Below are positions 35,987-44,481 of a DNA stretch of 64,000 bases, piece after piece. Origin of the DNA: Planctomycetota bacterium (GTDB lineage Bacteria; Planctomycetota; Phycisphaerae; UBA1845; UTPLA1); NCBI GenBank assembly GCA_015654675.1, contig JAATGM010000017.1, positions 1 to 64,000 of the forward strand, given 5' to 3'. Both the position numbers and the translations under genes were made by a program. The notes under the pieces are model-generated. The model searched no databases. It was not told where the DNA came from and saw only the letters and a program-made list of their open reading frames with translations. Position 1 is the stretch's first letter; every line of letters starts with the position of its first letter.

Positions 35987-37246
35987 ATGCACGTCCTCTA
36001 CCTTCATCAGTACTTTGCTACACGAAGCGGACTGACAGGCACGCGCTCATACGAATTTTCGCGGCACCTGATCGCACGCGGCCATCGCGTAACCATGATT
36101 ACGTCTGGACGACGCAACACGCCCGAAATGACCGTGCCGCCGGGACGCGATTACATTGAAGTCGACGTAGACGGCATCCATGTCGTGCCGATCAATGCCG
36201 CATACAACAATCCGCTCGAGGGCACCGGCATGGGTGGCTATCGCCGCATGGCCGGCTTCATGAGTTTCGCCAAGTTGGCCGAGCAAGTGGGGCGGCGGTT
36301 GACCCTGCCCGATGTTGTATTCGCGACGCATACGCCGCTCACAATTGGTCTGCCCGGGATGAAGCTGGCGAGGCACTTTGGCGTTCCGTTCGTTTTCGAA
36401 GTCCGCGACCTCTGGCCCGAAGCGCTCATCAATATTGGCGCCCTCACCAATCCGCTGGCCATCTGGTGGATGCGGCGATTGGAGCGGCGGCTGTACGGTG
36501 CGGCCGATCGAATCGTCGCACTCTCTCCAGGAATGAAGGCCGGCATCGTTCGAACCGGCACGCCCGGTGACAAAGTCACGGTCATTCCGAATGGCTGCGA
36601 TTTGGGGCTCTTTCGACCGGACATCGATGGCCGAGCCGAGCGAGCTCGTCTGGGTCTCGGCGATCGATTCGTGGCGCTCTATTTTGGCGCCATGGGCCGC
36701 GCAAATGGGCTTGGATATGTCCTCGATGCCGCAAAGATCCTGCAAGACCGAGGCGACAAGCGCGTTGTTATTGTGCTCCATGGTGATGGCGGCGAAAAGC
36801 CGCAATTGGCCGATCGGGCGCGGACTGAGGACTTGCAAAACGTCGTCTTCAGCCAGCTCGTGCCAGATAAAGCGCAGGTCGCTCAAATCGTCGCGGCAGC
36901 CAATGTTTGCATGACGATCTATTCGTCCACGCTTCGCGAAACCGGCTGGTCCCCGAACAAGATGTTCGACGCCATGGCGGCCGGCCGGCCTATTCTCATC
37001 AATGTGCCCGGCTGGCTTCGCGAGACAGTCGAAGGCAACGGCTGCGGTTTGTTCATCGATCCACAGCGGCCGGAGGCACTGGCCGACCGGCTCGGTGAAC
37101 TTGCGGCGAGTCCCGAGAAATGCGCCGAAATGGGTCAAAAGAGTCTCGCGTTGGCCGAGCGCGAGTTCAGTCGAGAAATACTGGCAAATCGCCTGATCGG
37201 TGTATTGGAATCTGCCGGCGGCCGAGCCACGGCGGGCGCGGCGTAA
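35987..37246 (+). CDS. Glycosyltransferase family 4, WbuB-like
   Basis: The 419-residue GT-B protein starts VLYLHQYFATRSGLTGTRSYEF, the form found in WbuB-like GT4 proteins, with FEVRDLWPEALINIGAL in the linker, VTVIPNGCDLGLFRPD and FDAMAAGRPILINVPG at the donor site. It likely transfers an N-acetylated amino sugar, as WbuB does with L-FucNAc, but specificity is uncertain. It starts 6 nt after the dehydrogenase. Confidence 0.9.
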   Translation: MHVLYLHQYFATRSGLTGTRSYEFSRHLIARGHRVTMITSGRRNTPEMTVPPGRDYIEVDVDGIHVVPINAAYNNPLEGTGMGGYRRMAGFMSFAKLAEQVGRRLTLPDVVFATHTPLTIGLPGMKLARHFGVPFVFEVRDLWPEALINIGALTNPLAIWWMRRLERRLYGAADRIVALSPGMKAGIVRTGTPGDKVTVIPNGCDLGLFRPDIDGRAERARLGLGDRFVALYFGAMGRANGLGYVLDAAKILQDRGDKRVVIVLHGDGGEKPQLADRARTEDLQNVVFSQLVPDKAQVAQIVAAANVCMTIYSSTLRETGWSPNKMFDAMAAGRPILINVPGWLRETVEGNGCGLFIDPQRPEALADRLGELAASPEKCAEMGQKSLALAEREFSREILANRLIGVLESAGGRATAGAA

Positions 37247-37261
37247 CGGAGGAGCGAGTCG

Positions 37262-38404
37262 TTGATCTACATTGAAATTGCCATGTGGGCGATGATCTTC
37301 AGTGCGGCGTACTCGATGTTCCTGTACCCGTTGCTGATGTTTGCCCTGAGCAAGGTGTACCGCAAGCGATTCGTACGCGAGCCGATCACGCCAAAATTTA
37401 CACTGCTGATCGCGGCGTACAACGAAGAAAAGGCGATCGCTGCGAAGATCCAGAATTCACTGGAAATCGATTACCCACGCGACCATCTCGAAGTAATCGT
37501 CGCGTCGGATGCTTCGACCGATCGCACCGACGAAATCGTCCGCAGCTTCGCGGATCGGGGTGTGCGACTATTGCGATTCGAGGGCGGACTCGGGAAATCG
37601 GCCATGCTCAACAAGGCCGTCGAGCAGGCGACGGGCGATCTGCTCGGTTTCTCGGATGCGACCGGCATGTGGAGCAAAGAATCGGTGCGATCCATGGCTG
37701 AGCACTTTGCCGACTCGCGGGTTGGTTGTGTCTCGGGCTGGGTGGCCTACCGATACGATCGCTCGCTGACGGCCCAGGGCTTTAACGTCTATCAGCGCTT
37801 TGTGATGGCGGTGCGGCGCGCCGAGGCGTCGTTTGGTGCCGGTTTCAACGCCCCGGGGTCAATCCATTCGGTGCGAAAATCGATGTTCATTCCGTGTCCG
37901 CCAGACACGTTTATGGATATGGGCGACCCGTTTCACATCGCCATGCAGGGTTTTCGCACAACATTTGAGGAGCGGGCGATTTCTTGGGAGGAATCGCGAA
38001 CCGAGGCGAAGGATGAGTTCCGCGCGCGAATGCGAATCAATCTGCGATCCTGGCGATTTCTCTTTTATGCAGTGCCGCGCCTGCCGATCTTTCGCTCGCC
38101 GATGTACTGCTTTCAATTGATTTCGCACAAATTCCTGCGCTGGACCATCGGGCCTTCGCTGGTTCCGATCTTCATTCTCAACGCGTTGCTGCTGAAACAG
38201 GGCCTCATCTATCAGGCCCTCTTTGCATGCCAGGTTGCCTATTATGGCGCAACGCTCATCGGGGTTATCTGCGCCAAAGTCGGCATCGCGGTTCGCGGCC
38301 TGTCGGGCCTTGTCTTTTTCAACACGGTCAACTTCGCGTATCTGATGGCATTGCTGAAATTCCTCGGCGGGGCGCGGGCACACCGATGGGTGCCCTCTCG
38401 CTGA
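37262..38404 (+). CDS. Membrane glycosyltransferase family 2
   Basis: The 380-residue protein has an N-terminal helix (about 3-30), a GT-A domain with FTLLIAAYNEEKAIAAKI (46-63) and VIVASDASTDRT with the DAS nucleotide site, then about three C-terminal helices after residue 270 (LVPIFILNALLL and onward). It is a processive-type or polymer-extending GT2 at the membrane. TTG 37262 is supported by a strong GGAGGAG at 37249-37255, close to the ideal distance. Confidence 0.87.
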   Translation: MIYIEIAMWAMIFSAAYSMFLYPLLMFALSKVYRKRFVREPITPKFTLLIAAYNEEKAIAAKIQNSLEIDYPRDHLEVIVASDASTDRTDEIVRSFADRGVRLLRFEGGLGKSAMLNKAVEQATGDLLGFSDATGMWSKESVRSMAEHFADSRVGCVSGWVAYRYDRSLTAQGFNVYQRFVMAVRRAEASFGAGFNAPGSIHSVRKSMFIPCPPDTFMDMGDPFHIAMQGFRTTFEERAISWEESRTEAKDEFRARMRINLRSWRFLFYAVPRLPIFRSPMYCFQLISHKFLRWTIGPSLVPIFILNALLLKQGLIYQALFACQVAYYGATLIGVICAKVGIAVRGLSGLVFFNTVNFAYLMALLKFLGGARAHRWVPSR

Positions 38405-38411
38405 CTCCTTC

Positions 38412-39632
38412 ATGACGAAACAACTGATCCTTTCTCGCTATCTCATTCCTCGTCGCGCGTGCGTGACAGGTCCCCGGATCGAACGGTACGAGCGCGCGTT
38501 TGCGGCCGCCACTGGTTCGCGATTCGCTGTCGGCCTTCACAAGGGACGTATGGGTTTCTACTGCCTGCTCAAGGCGCTCGGGCTGAAAGCCGGCGACGAA
38601 ATCATCATGCCGGCCTACACATGCCTGGTAGTACCAGCAGCAGCTGTCAGACTGGGCGTCGTGCCGGTGTACGTCGATATAGAGCCGGATTATTTCGGCC
38701 TCGATGTAAACCGGCTCGCCTCAGCGATCACGCCGCGAACTCGAGCGATCATGATCCAGCATACATACGGTTGGCCCGCGCCCGGCGTGGATCAAATCCG
38801 CGAAATCGCCCGACAATCAAACCTGCCGATCGTAGAAGACTGTTGTCATGCGCTCGGGACGCGCTATCGGGGAACGCATGTCGGTAACTTCGGCGCCGGT
38901 GGCTTCTTTTCGAGCCAGTGGAGCAAACCCTTCACGACCGGCCTGGGCGGCATGCTCGTCATGAACGACGCGGCGCTTTATGAGCGCGTGAGAAAAGTTC
39001 GTGACGAGGAAGCCGGCAAACTCTCCCCCATGATGGCAGCTCAGCTCGCCATGCAGGGGATTGTGTTCGAAACCCTAGTCTATCCTCGAACAATGACCGC
39101 GGCCCAACGCGCGTATCGCTGGCTTGGGAAAAAATCGTTGATTGCCGGCTCAACTTCCCAACGGGAATACGTCGACATGACCGGCGACTATCTGTTTGCC
39201 ATGAGCGAAGTGCAGGCCGCGGCCGGGCTCTATGAGTTGACGCGAATTCGCATAGCCATCGAACACCGACGAAGACTCGGTCTCTGGTACGCCGAGAAAC
39301 TTCGAGCGGCAGGGTGGGACTCGCCGATCTGGCCGGCCGAGAGCGATGTGACGCTTGTCCGGTTTCCAGTGCGTGTGGCAAACAAAGCCGAAGTTCTACG
39401 ACTCGCCGGCAAAGAGCTGGTAGAGATGGGCGACTGGTTCGTGCGGCCGCTGCACTCGCACCTTGCGGCTCAGGAGCAGTTTGGATACAGGACGGGCATG
39501 TGTCCAAACGCAGATCGCGCGGCTGATGAAATTGTAAACCTGCCGACGCATCCGCGTGTGAGCGACCACCAGGCGCGGCGCGTCGTGGATTTTCTGGAGC
39601 GAGTTGGACACCGGCCGACTCATTCGAATTGA
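38412..39632 (+). CDS. DegT-family PLP aminotransferase
   Basis: The 406-residue protein has LHKGRMGFYCLLKALGL, Asp143 in VEDCCHALG and K172 in SSQWSKPFTTGLGG, where the PLP lysine is expected. It is a paralogue of the enzyme at 13510-14886 but without the N-terminal extension. It probably aminates a keto sugar for the glycan. It starts 7 nt after the GT2 stop and its own stop directly abuts the next ATG. Confidence 0.85.
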   Translation: MTKQLILSRYLIPRRACVTGPRIERYERAFAAATGSRFAVGLHKGRMGFYCLLKALGLKAGDEIIMPAYTCLVVPAAAVRLGVVPVYVDIEPDYFGLDVNRLASAITPRTRAIMIQHTYGWPAPGVDQIREIARQSNLPIVEDCCHALGTRYRGTHVGNFGAGGFFSSQWSKPFTTGLGGMLVMNDAALYERVRKVRDEEAGKLSPMMAAQLAMQGIVFETLVYPRTMTAAQRAYRWLGKKSLIAGSTSQREYVDMTGDYLFAMSEVQAAAGLYELTRIRIAIEHRRRLGLWYAEKLRAAGWDSPIWPAESDVTLVRFPVRVANKAEVLRLAGKELVEMGDWFVRPLHSHLAAQEQFGYRTGMCPNADRAADEIVNLPTHPRVSDHQARRVVDFLERVGHRPTHSN

Positions 39633-40319
39633 ATGAACACTGCAATTGACGACTCGCTTCCGTTCTCGCGCGTTAAGCCAGGTGAATTCCTCGGCACGGT
39701 CGCAGCTCTGGAGCGCCTCGACTACTGCCTTGAGTGGCGTCCGTGGCTTTGGCGACGCCCCGCAATCCACCTATTGGCGCCGTTCGAGCGATTTCGAGAA
39801 AAGCGCGTGCTCGAACTCGGCGCGCGATTCGGGCGGATGAGTTGCCTGTTGGCGTCGGCCGGCGCCGCGGTAAACGGAGTCGACGTTGCGGGCGACGCAA
39901 TTCAGACAGCTCGGCTGGAGGCCGCACGATGGGGTGTTGAGGATCGGGTTCGATTTGATGTTTATGATGGAAATGGTCGAAATCTTCCGCCGGGCCCATT
40001 TGACGTGATCTTCTCGAAGAGCGTCCTGGGGATGGTCATGAAGAATAAACTGCCCGATCTGCTTTCGCACCTGCGATCGCGGTTGGCACCCGGTGGAGTG
40101 GGACTATTCCTGGAGAATTCAAACAACCGGATTCTTGAGATTCTCCGCAAACACGTCATCCATCGCCGCGAACGATGTTGGAATGATATTCATTGGGGCT
40201 TCTATCGATCGAAGCTCGCTATTGTGGAGCGCGTTTTCAGTCCAATGAATGCCAAGCGTTTAAACTTCATGGTTTGGGCAATTCGGGCGTGCGGCAACGG
40301 ACCGAAATCATCCTGGTGA
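39633..40319 (+). CDS. Class I SAM-dependent methyltransferase (copy 2 of a duplicated gene)
   Basis: The 228-residue protein is a full-length paralogue of that at 29360-30049, with RVLELGARFGRMSCLLASAG and GPFDVIFSKSVLGM. Both share ALERLDYCLEWR and HWGFY near the end. The differences are spread along the chain, which points to an old duplication. It is followed by a deacetylase gene, as is copy 1. The ATG begins immediately after the aminotransferase stop. Confidence 0.86.
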   Translation: MNTAIDDSLPFSRVKPGEFLGTVAALERLDYCLEWRPWLWRRPAIHLLAPFERFREKRVLELGARFGRMSCLLASAGAAVNGVDVAGDAIQTARLEAARWGVEDRVRFDVYDGNGRNLPPGPFDVIFSKSVLGMVMKNKLPDLLSHLRSRLAPGGVGLFLENSNNRILEILRKHVIHRRERCWNDIHWGFYRSKLAIVERVFSPMNAKRLNFMVWAIRACGNGPKSSW

Positions 40320-40335
40320 ATGAGCAACGACACTA

Positions 40336-41346
40336 ATGATCGTACTCGGAATAGTCGCGTTCGCAGTGATTCCACTGGTCGTGCTCGCGGCGGTCGGCTG
40401 GTGCATTTACCAGGAATATCGCCGCGATCGGATTCCAATCCTGCTCTACCACCGTCTAATTTCGCGCGAACAAGTGCTGGCTGGCCAAATTCCGGACAAC
40501 GAGCCCATCTATGCCGCCTACGACGACGTGTTCGCGGGGCAGATGGAACAGCTCCAGAATGAAGGCTACACAACACTTAATTGCGACGATCTCTTGAATA
40601 TCCGGACCGGTCGACAGTCGCAGCCCCCGCGCCCGGTGGTCATCACGTTCGACGATGGATACGCGAGCAACTACACGATGGCTTTTCCCGCGCTGCGGCG
40701 CCATGGTCAAAAGGCCACGATCTACGTTGCGCCGCAGCCCGATGAGTACTCGCGGAAGCTCATCGCCGGCATCGACGGATTTCTCTCACCCGATCAGATG
40801 CGTGAACTCGACCGCAACGGCGTGTCGATCGAATCGCATACGCTGACTCATTGCGTCCTGAGCGAGCTCTCGGACGAGCAAGCTCGCCACGAGCTGACTG
40901 AGTCGAAACGCGTCCTGTCGGACATACTCGGCCGGCCGGTGCGGCATCTGGCCGTCCCGCGCTCCGGATACAGCCGTCGCATTCACCGACTGGCGGTCGA
41001 GGCGGGCTACGAGACGGTCTGCTGCAACAACAAGGGCAGCAGCACGTCGTCGAGCGACTTGATGGCCTTACCGCGCATCGTGATCGAGCGCGACATGAGC
41101 GTGGCCGACTTCGCACGATTGTTGCGGCCGCGTACCGCCGCAATGCTTCGCATTATCGGTAACTTGAAGCGGATTCCCGAGCGGCTCTTTGGGCCGACCG
41201 GCGCAAAAAACATTCGCACCTGGCTATACAATAGTCCGCTCGGCGGCATTTTCGTCACGCGCCGGCTGAAGCGCGTCCTGGCGGTTGGCGCGGCGGCGTA
41301 TGCCCTGGCCTGCCTTGTCTTTTACGTTCGATTGCTGGTCCATTGA
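40336..41346 (+). CDS. Membrane-anchored polysaccharide deacetylase
   Basis: The 336-residue protein begins with one membrane helix (2-25, IVLGIVAFAVIPLVVLAAVG) and has the NodB segments ILLYHRL, ITFDDGYASNY and SHTLTHCVLSEL. A further hydrophobic stretch lies near the C-terminus (ALACLVFYVRLLVH). It probably deacetylates glycan at the membrane. It ends in a TTGA overlap with the next deacetylase. Confidence 0.88.
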   Translation: MIVLGIVAFAVIPLVVLAAVGWCIYQEYRRDRIPILLYHRLISREQVLAGQIPDNEPIYAAYDDVFAGQMEQLQNEGYTTLNCDDLLNIRTGRQSQPPRPVVITFDDGYASNYTMAFPALRRHGQKATIYVAPQPDEYSRKLIAGIDGFLSPDQMRELDRNGVSIESHTLTHCVLSELSDEQARHELTESKRVLSDILGRPVRHLAVPRSGYSRRIHRLAVEAGYETVCCNNKGSSTSSSDLMALPRIVIERDMSVADFARLLRPRTAAMLRIIGNLKRIPERLFGPTGAKNIRTWLYNSPLGGIFVTRRLKRVLAVGAAAYALACLVFYVRLLVH

Positions 41347-42350
41347 AAACTCGGATACGACAAATGTTGATGCTGGGACTCGGCATAGCGGGCGTCGCGA
41401 TACTCGGGCTGGTCGCGTCGATGGCATACGTTTACGGGTCGGAAGCGCGGTCGCCTCGACTCGTCTGTCTCATGTATCACCGCTTTGTGACCGACAGCGA
41501 GTATCGCGCGTGCCATGGATCCGAGCGGGTCTACTCATTGCCGATCGCGCACTTCGAGGATCAGCTTCGCTACCTGCGTGATCATGGATATACCAGTGTC
41601 AGCATGGCGGATGCGGTCGCATTCGCCCGCGGTGAGCGAGATCTGCCACAGCCAAGCGTGCTTATCACAATCGATGACGGCTGCCGGAGCGTCGTGACGC
41701 GCGCGGCCGGCCTGCTCAGCAAATTTGGAATGCGAGCCATTCTCTTCGTCACCACCGATCCGAAGGCCCATGTATTCGAGAGTGGCGGCGCCGAACAGGC
41801 CCGACTCAGCGACGACGAGCTTCGCGCAATCCCACCCAACGTGATTGAGCTCGGCGCTCACAGTGCCACCCATCGACCGCTTACGACGCTTTCCGACGCC
41901 GACCTCGCTGCCGAGCTTCGCGGCTCGCGAGAAACGCTGGAGCGAATTCTCGGGCGATCCGTTCGCTTTATGGCCGTGCCTGGCGGCTGGTACGACGACC
42001 GCGTCCGTCAGGCGACCGTCGCCGCCGGCTACGATGCGGTTTGTGCCTCGAATGTCGGCTCGGTTCGACATGGGTGCGACCTTTTTGAAATGCCGCGGGT
42101 GAACGTGTCGGGAACCTATGGCTTGTCCGCCTTTGAACGGTTTCTCTCACCGGCCGGAATTGCCCAGCGGCGGTTCATGAAGGCGATCAAGCAGATTCCT
42201 CAGCGAATTGTTGGTCCCAGAATCTGGACTCCGATCGGCAAGGCGTTGCGGGCGGCGCTGCCATCGCGAAGCGCCGCGGCGGCGCTGATGATCGTCGGCG
42301 TAGGAATGGCAGGCGTGGGTGTCGTCCTCCGGGCTCGACAAGCGGCGTGA
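41343..42350 (+). CDS. Membrane-anchored polysaccharide deacetylase
   Basis: The 335-residue protein has an N-terminal helix (about 7-30), LMYHRFV, ITIDDGCRSVV and AHSATHRPLTTL, the same catalytic segments as its neighbour. The C-terminus (AALMIVGVGMAGVGVVL) is a second membrane segment. It is only moderately similar to the preceding deacetylase, so the pair may have different substrates. The start is TTG 41343 (coupled); ATG 41364 is an alternative. The stop overlaps the GNAT gene (GTGA). Confidence 0.86.
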   Translation: MKTRIRQMLMLGLGIAGVAILGLVASMAYVYGSEARSPRLVCLMYHRFVTDSEYRACHGSERVYSLPIAHFEDQLRYLRDHGYTSVSMADAVAFARGERDLPQPSVLITIDDGCRSVVTRAAGLLSKFGMRAILFVTTDPKAHVFESGGAEQARLSDDELRAIPPNVIELGAHSATHRPLTTLSDADLAAELRGSRETLERILGRSVRFMAVPGGWYDDRVRQATVAAGYDAVCASNVGSVRHGCDLFEMPRVNVSGTYGLSAFERFLSPAGIAQRRFMKAIKQIPQRIVGPRIWTPIGKALRAALPSRSAAAALMIVGVGMAGVGVVLRARQAA

Positions 42351-43459
42351 CCCAGGTCGAACAATCCAACCATGCGGCGGCGCCGCCGCGCCGGTACTGG
42401 CAGACGCGCATCCTGCGGCCCGAAGATGCCCCGGCGATGGCCGAGTTGTCGTGTCGCTGCTTCGGCGATCGGGCTGACAGCATCGACTTCATCCGCTCGC
42501 GCTACACCAATTCGCGCGGCCCGACCGCCTATGTATGGGCGGCCGATGTTCACGGCGAATTGATCGGTACGCAGGCCATCACAATCTTGCCATTCTTTGT
42601 CCGGGGGCAGGCGGCGACGGTCGGCATGTTCACCGCCGGCATGACCCATCCCGACCACCGCAAGCGCGGCGTCTTTCGTGACGTGGTCGAAGCAGCCGAG
42701 CGATTCGGCTTCGAGCAGGGCATCGTCGGGCTCTTTACGATGCCGAATGACGAGTCCTTTCCGTCTTTTCAGAAATCAAAACTCTGGCGGACGCTGCCCG
42801 ACCGGCCGTTGCGGGCGATGGCAGTGGACGCCCGTCGATTGCTCGCCGATCGAGGAATGCCGGGGCCTCTAGCGACTATAGCGGGCTGGATGGGAGACAT
42901 GCGTTATGGCCCGCGATTGAATCGAGTGGCGCCGGGCGTTTCCGAAATTCGCGATCTGGGCGAAGTCGCGAGTGAAATCGACCGGTTAGCCGAATCGCGC
43001 GGCCAGGCATTCGGCGGAATCATGTGTCGGCGCGATGCCGCTTTCTTGCGCTGGCGCTTTGCGGACAATCCGAGTCACTTCTACCGCTATTTTGTCTCGC
43101 GCGGCACGGCCGGTCTCGATGGATACCTGGTCACCCGGACCGAGCAGCGCATGGGGACCAAGCTGGCGCACGTCATTGATTGGCTGGTCGTCCCGCGACC
43201 GGACGTGCTGGAGTCCTTGCTGGCTGCTGGTGGCCGCGCAGCCCGCGAAGATGGCGCCTCGTTACTGACCATGATCGCCAGCGGCGGCGTCGAGGCCGAG
43301 CGATTCGCGGCATTTGGATTTCATGTCGTTCCGAATCGGTTTGCAAAGCGCAGCTTTCATACGGCTTACGCGTTGAACCCCGCCAGACCCGAGCTGCGCG
43401 ACCTCGCCGCGAACGACGGGGCGTGGTACCTGACCCTGGGCGATTTTGACTCAATCTGA
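42347..43459 (+). CDS. GNAT-family acetyltransferase
   Basis: The 370-residue protein has a GNAT domain in the first 160 residues, with VGMFTAGMTHPDHRKRGVFRDVVEA (the acetyl-CoA pocket element Q/R-x2-G/A is modified to RKRGVF) and a second region related to the same fold. It may acetylate an amino sugar. The GTG start is coupled to the deacetylase stop. The exact substrate is unknown. Confidence 0.75.
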   Translation: MTQVEQSNHAAAPPRRYWQTRILRPEDAPAMAELSCRCFGDRADSIDFIRSRYTNSRGPTAYVWAADVHGELIGTQAITILPFFVRGQAATVGMFTAGMTHPDHRKRGVFRDVVEAAERFGFEQGIVGLFTMPNDESFPSFQKSKLWRTLPDRPLRAMAVDARRLLADRGMPGPLATIAGWMGDMRYGPRLNRVAPGVSEIRDLGEVASEIDRLAESRGQAFGGIMCRRDAAFLRWRFADNPSHFYRYFVSRGTAGLDGYLVTRTEQRMGTKLAHVIDWLVVPRPDVLESLLAAGGRAAREDGASLLTMIASGGVEAERFAAFGFHVVPNRFAKRSFHTAYALNPARPELRDLAANDGAWYLTLGDFDSI

Positions 43460-43460
43460 T

Positions 43461-44390
43461 ATGACAATTCTGAACGCCCTGACCGTTGACGTCGAAGACT
43501 ACTACAACCAGCTCGCCATCGATTTTTGCGATCGAATCGAGCCGCCTCGCCCAGAGTCGGCCCGCGATACCGAGCGAATGCTCGATCTCTTCGCCGAGTT
43601 CAAGGTTCGCGCGACCTGCTTCATCCTTGGCGAAATGGCCGAGTATTTCCCCGCAACCGTCGCGCGGATCGCCGGCGAGGGACACCAGCTCGGCGTTCAC
43701 GCCTATTACCACCATCAGATCTGGAGACACACGCCGGAGGAGTTCCGGCAGGTCACCGATCGCGCCATCAAGCGCATTGAGGATGTGGCCGGTCGAAAAG
43801 TGGAGGCCCATCGCGCCGTCGCTTTCTCGCTCACGCAACAGACGCTGTGGGCCTTGCCGATCCTCGCTGACCTGGGTATCCGCTACGACTCGAGCATCTT
43901 TCCCTTCAAGGGACGGCGCTACGGCATCCCGAACGCGCCGCGTGGCCCTCACAAGATCGCGCTCCCGGACGGACGATGGCTCTGGGAATTTCCGCTCAGT
44001 ACGGTCGACGCCTGGGGCAAGCGCTGGCCGGCGTGCGGCGGCGGCTATTTGCGGCATTTCCCGCTCGCCTACGCCCGCTGGGGCCTCCGGCGTCTCAACG
44101 CGGAGGGAATACCAGCCAACATCTATCTTCATCCCTACGAGATTGAATCGAATCCCCGCATCGAAATCATCCCCGGTCTCGATTCGTTCTCGCAGCGGAT
44201 GAAGTTTCGGTTCTTCAACTATCACCAGGTTCGCCGTCGAGCGACGACCATGCCCAAGCTCCGCGCGCTGCTTGGCTCAAACCGGTTTGGTCCCATCGAC
44301 CAGGTACTTGACGAATGGTCGCGTTCCGCGGCCGCTCAATCAGCTCCTACCATTAATCCCGCCCATCTCGCCGCCACTGCGTCGGCCTGA
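43461..44390 (+). CDS. Polysaccharide deacetylase of the XrtA/PEP-CTERM-associated type
   Basis: The 309-residue protein opens LNALTVDVEDYYNQLAI and has RATCFILGEMAEYFP and LGVHAYYHHQIWRH, which distinguish the exosortase-associated deacetylase group from the other three deacetylases here. The C-terminal region (YLHPYEIESNPRI, then FNYHQVRR) matches the extra domain of that group. It would act on lipid-linked or polymer N-acetyl sugars. ATG 43461 begins just after the GNAT stop. It is the last gene of the glycan locus. Confidence 0.88.
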   Translation: MTILNALTVDVEDYYNQLAIDFCDRIEPPRPESARDTERMLDLFAEFKVRATCFILGEMAEYFPATVARIAGEGHQLGVHAYYHHQIWRHTPEEFRQVTDRAIKRIEDVAGRKVEAHRAVAFSLTQQTLWALPILADLGIRYDSSIFPFKGRRYGIPNAPRGPHKIALPDGRWLWEFPLSTVDAWGKRWPACGGGYLRHFPLAYARWGLRRLNAEGIPANIYLHPYEIESNPRIEIIPGLDSFSQRMKFRFFNYHQVRRRATTMPKLRALLGSNRFGPIDQVLDEWSRSAAAQSAPTINPAHLAATASA

Positions 44391-44481
44391 TTTTTCACTT
44401 CTCCGATTCCCCCAGGATTGCTTCCGCCGCCTTGCTGCAACGGGGCCGGCGGACTAGATTTAGCCACAAGGAGTACGCTGC

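Noticed and set aside
36047-37138. A leftward 363-codon open frame
   Set aside because: It lies in full opposition to the WbuB-like glycosyltransferase, which has conserved motifs; it has none of its own.
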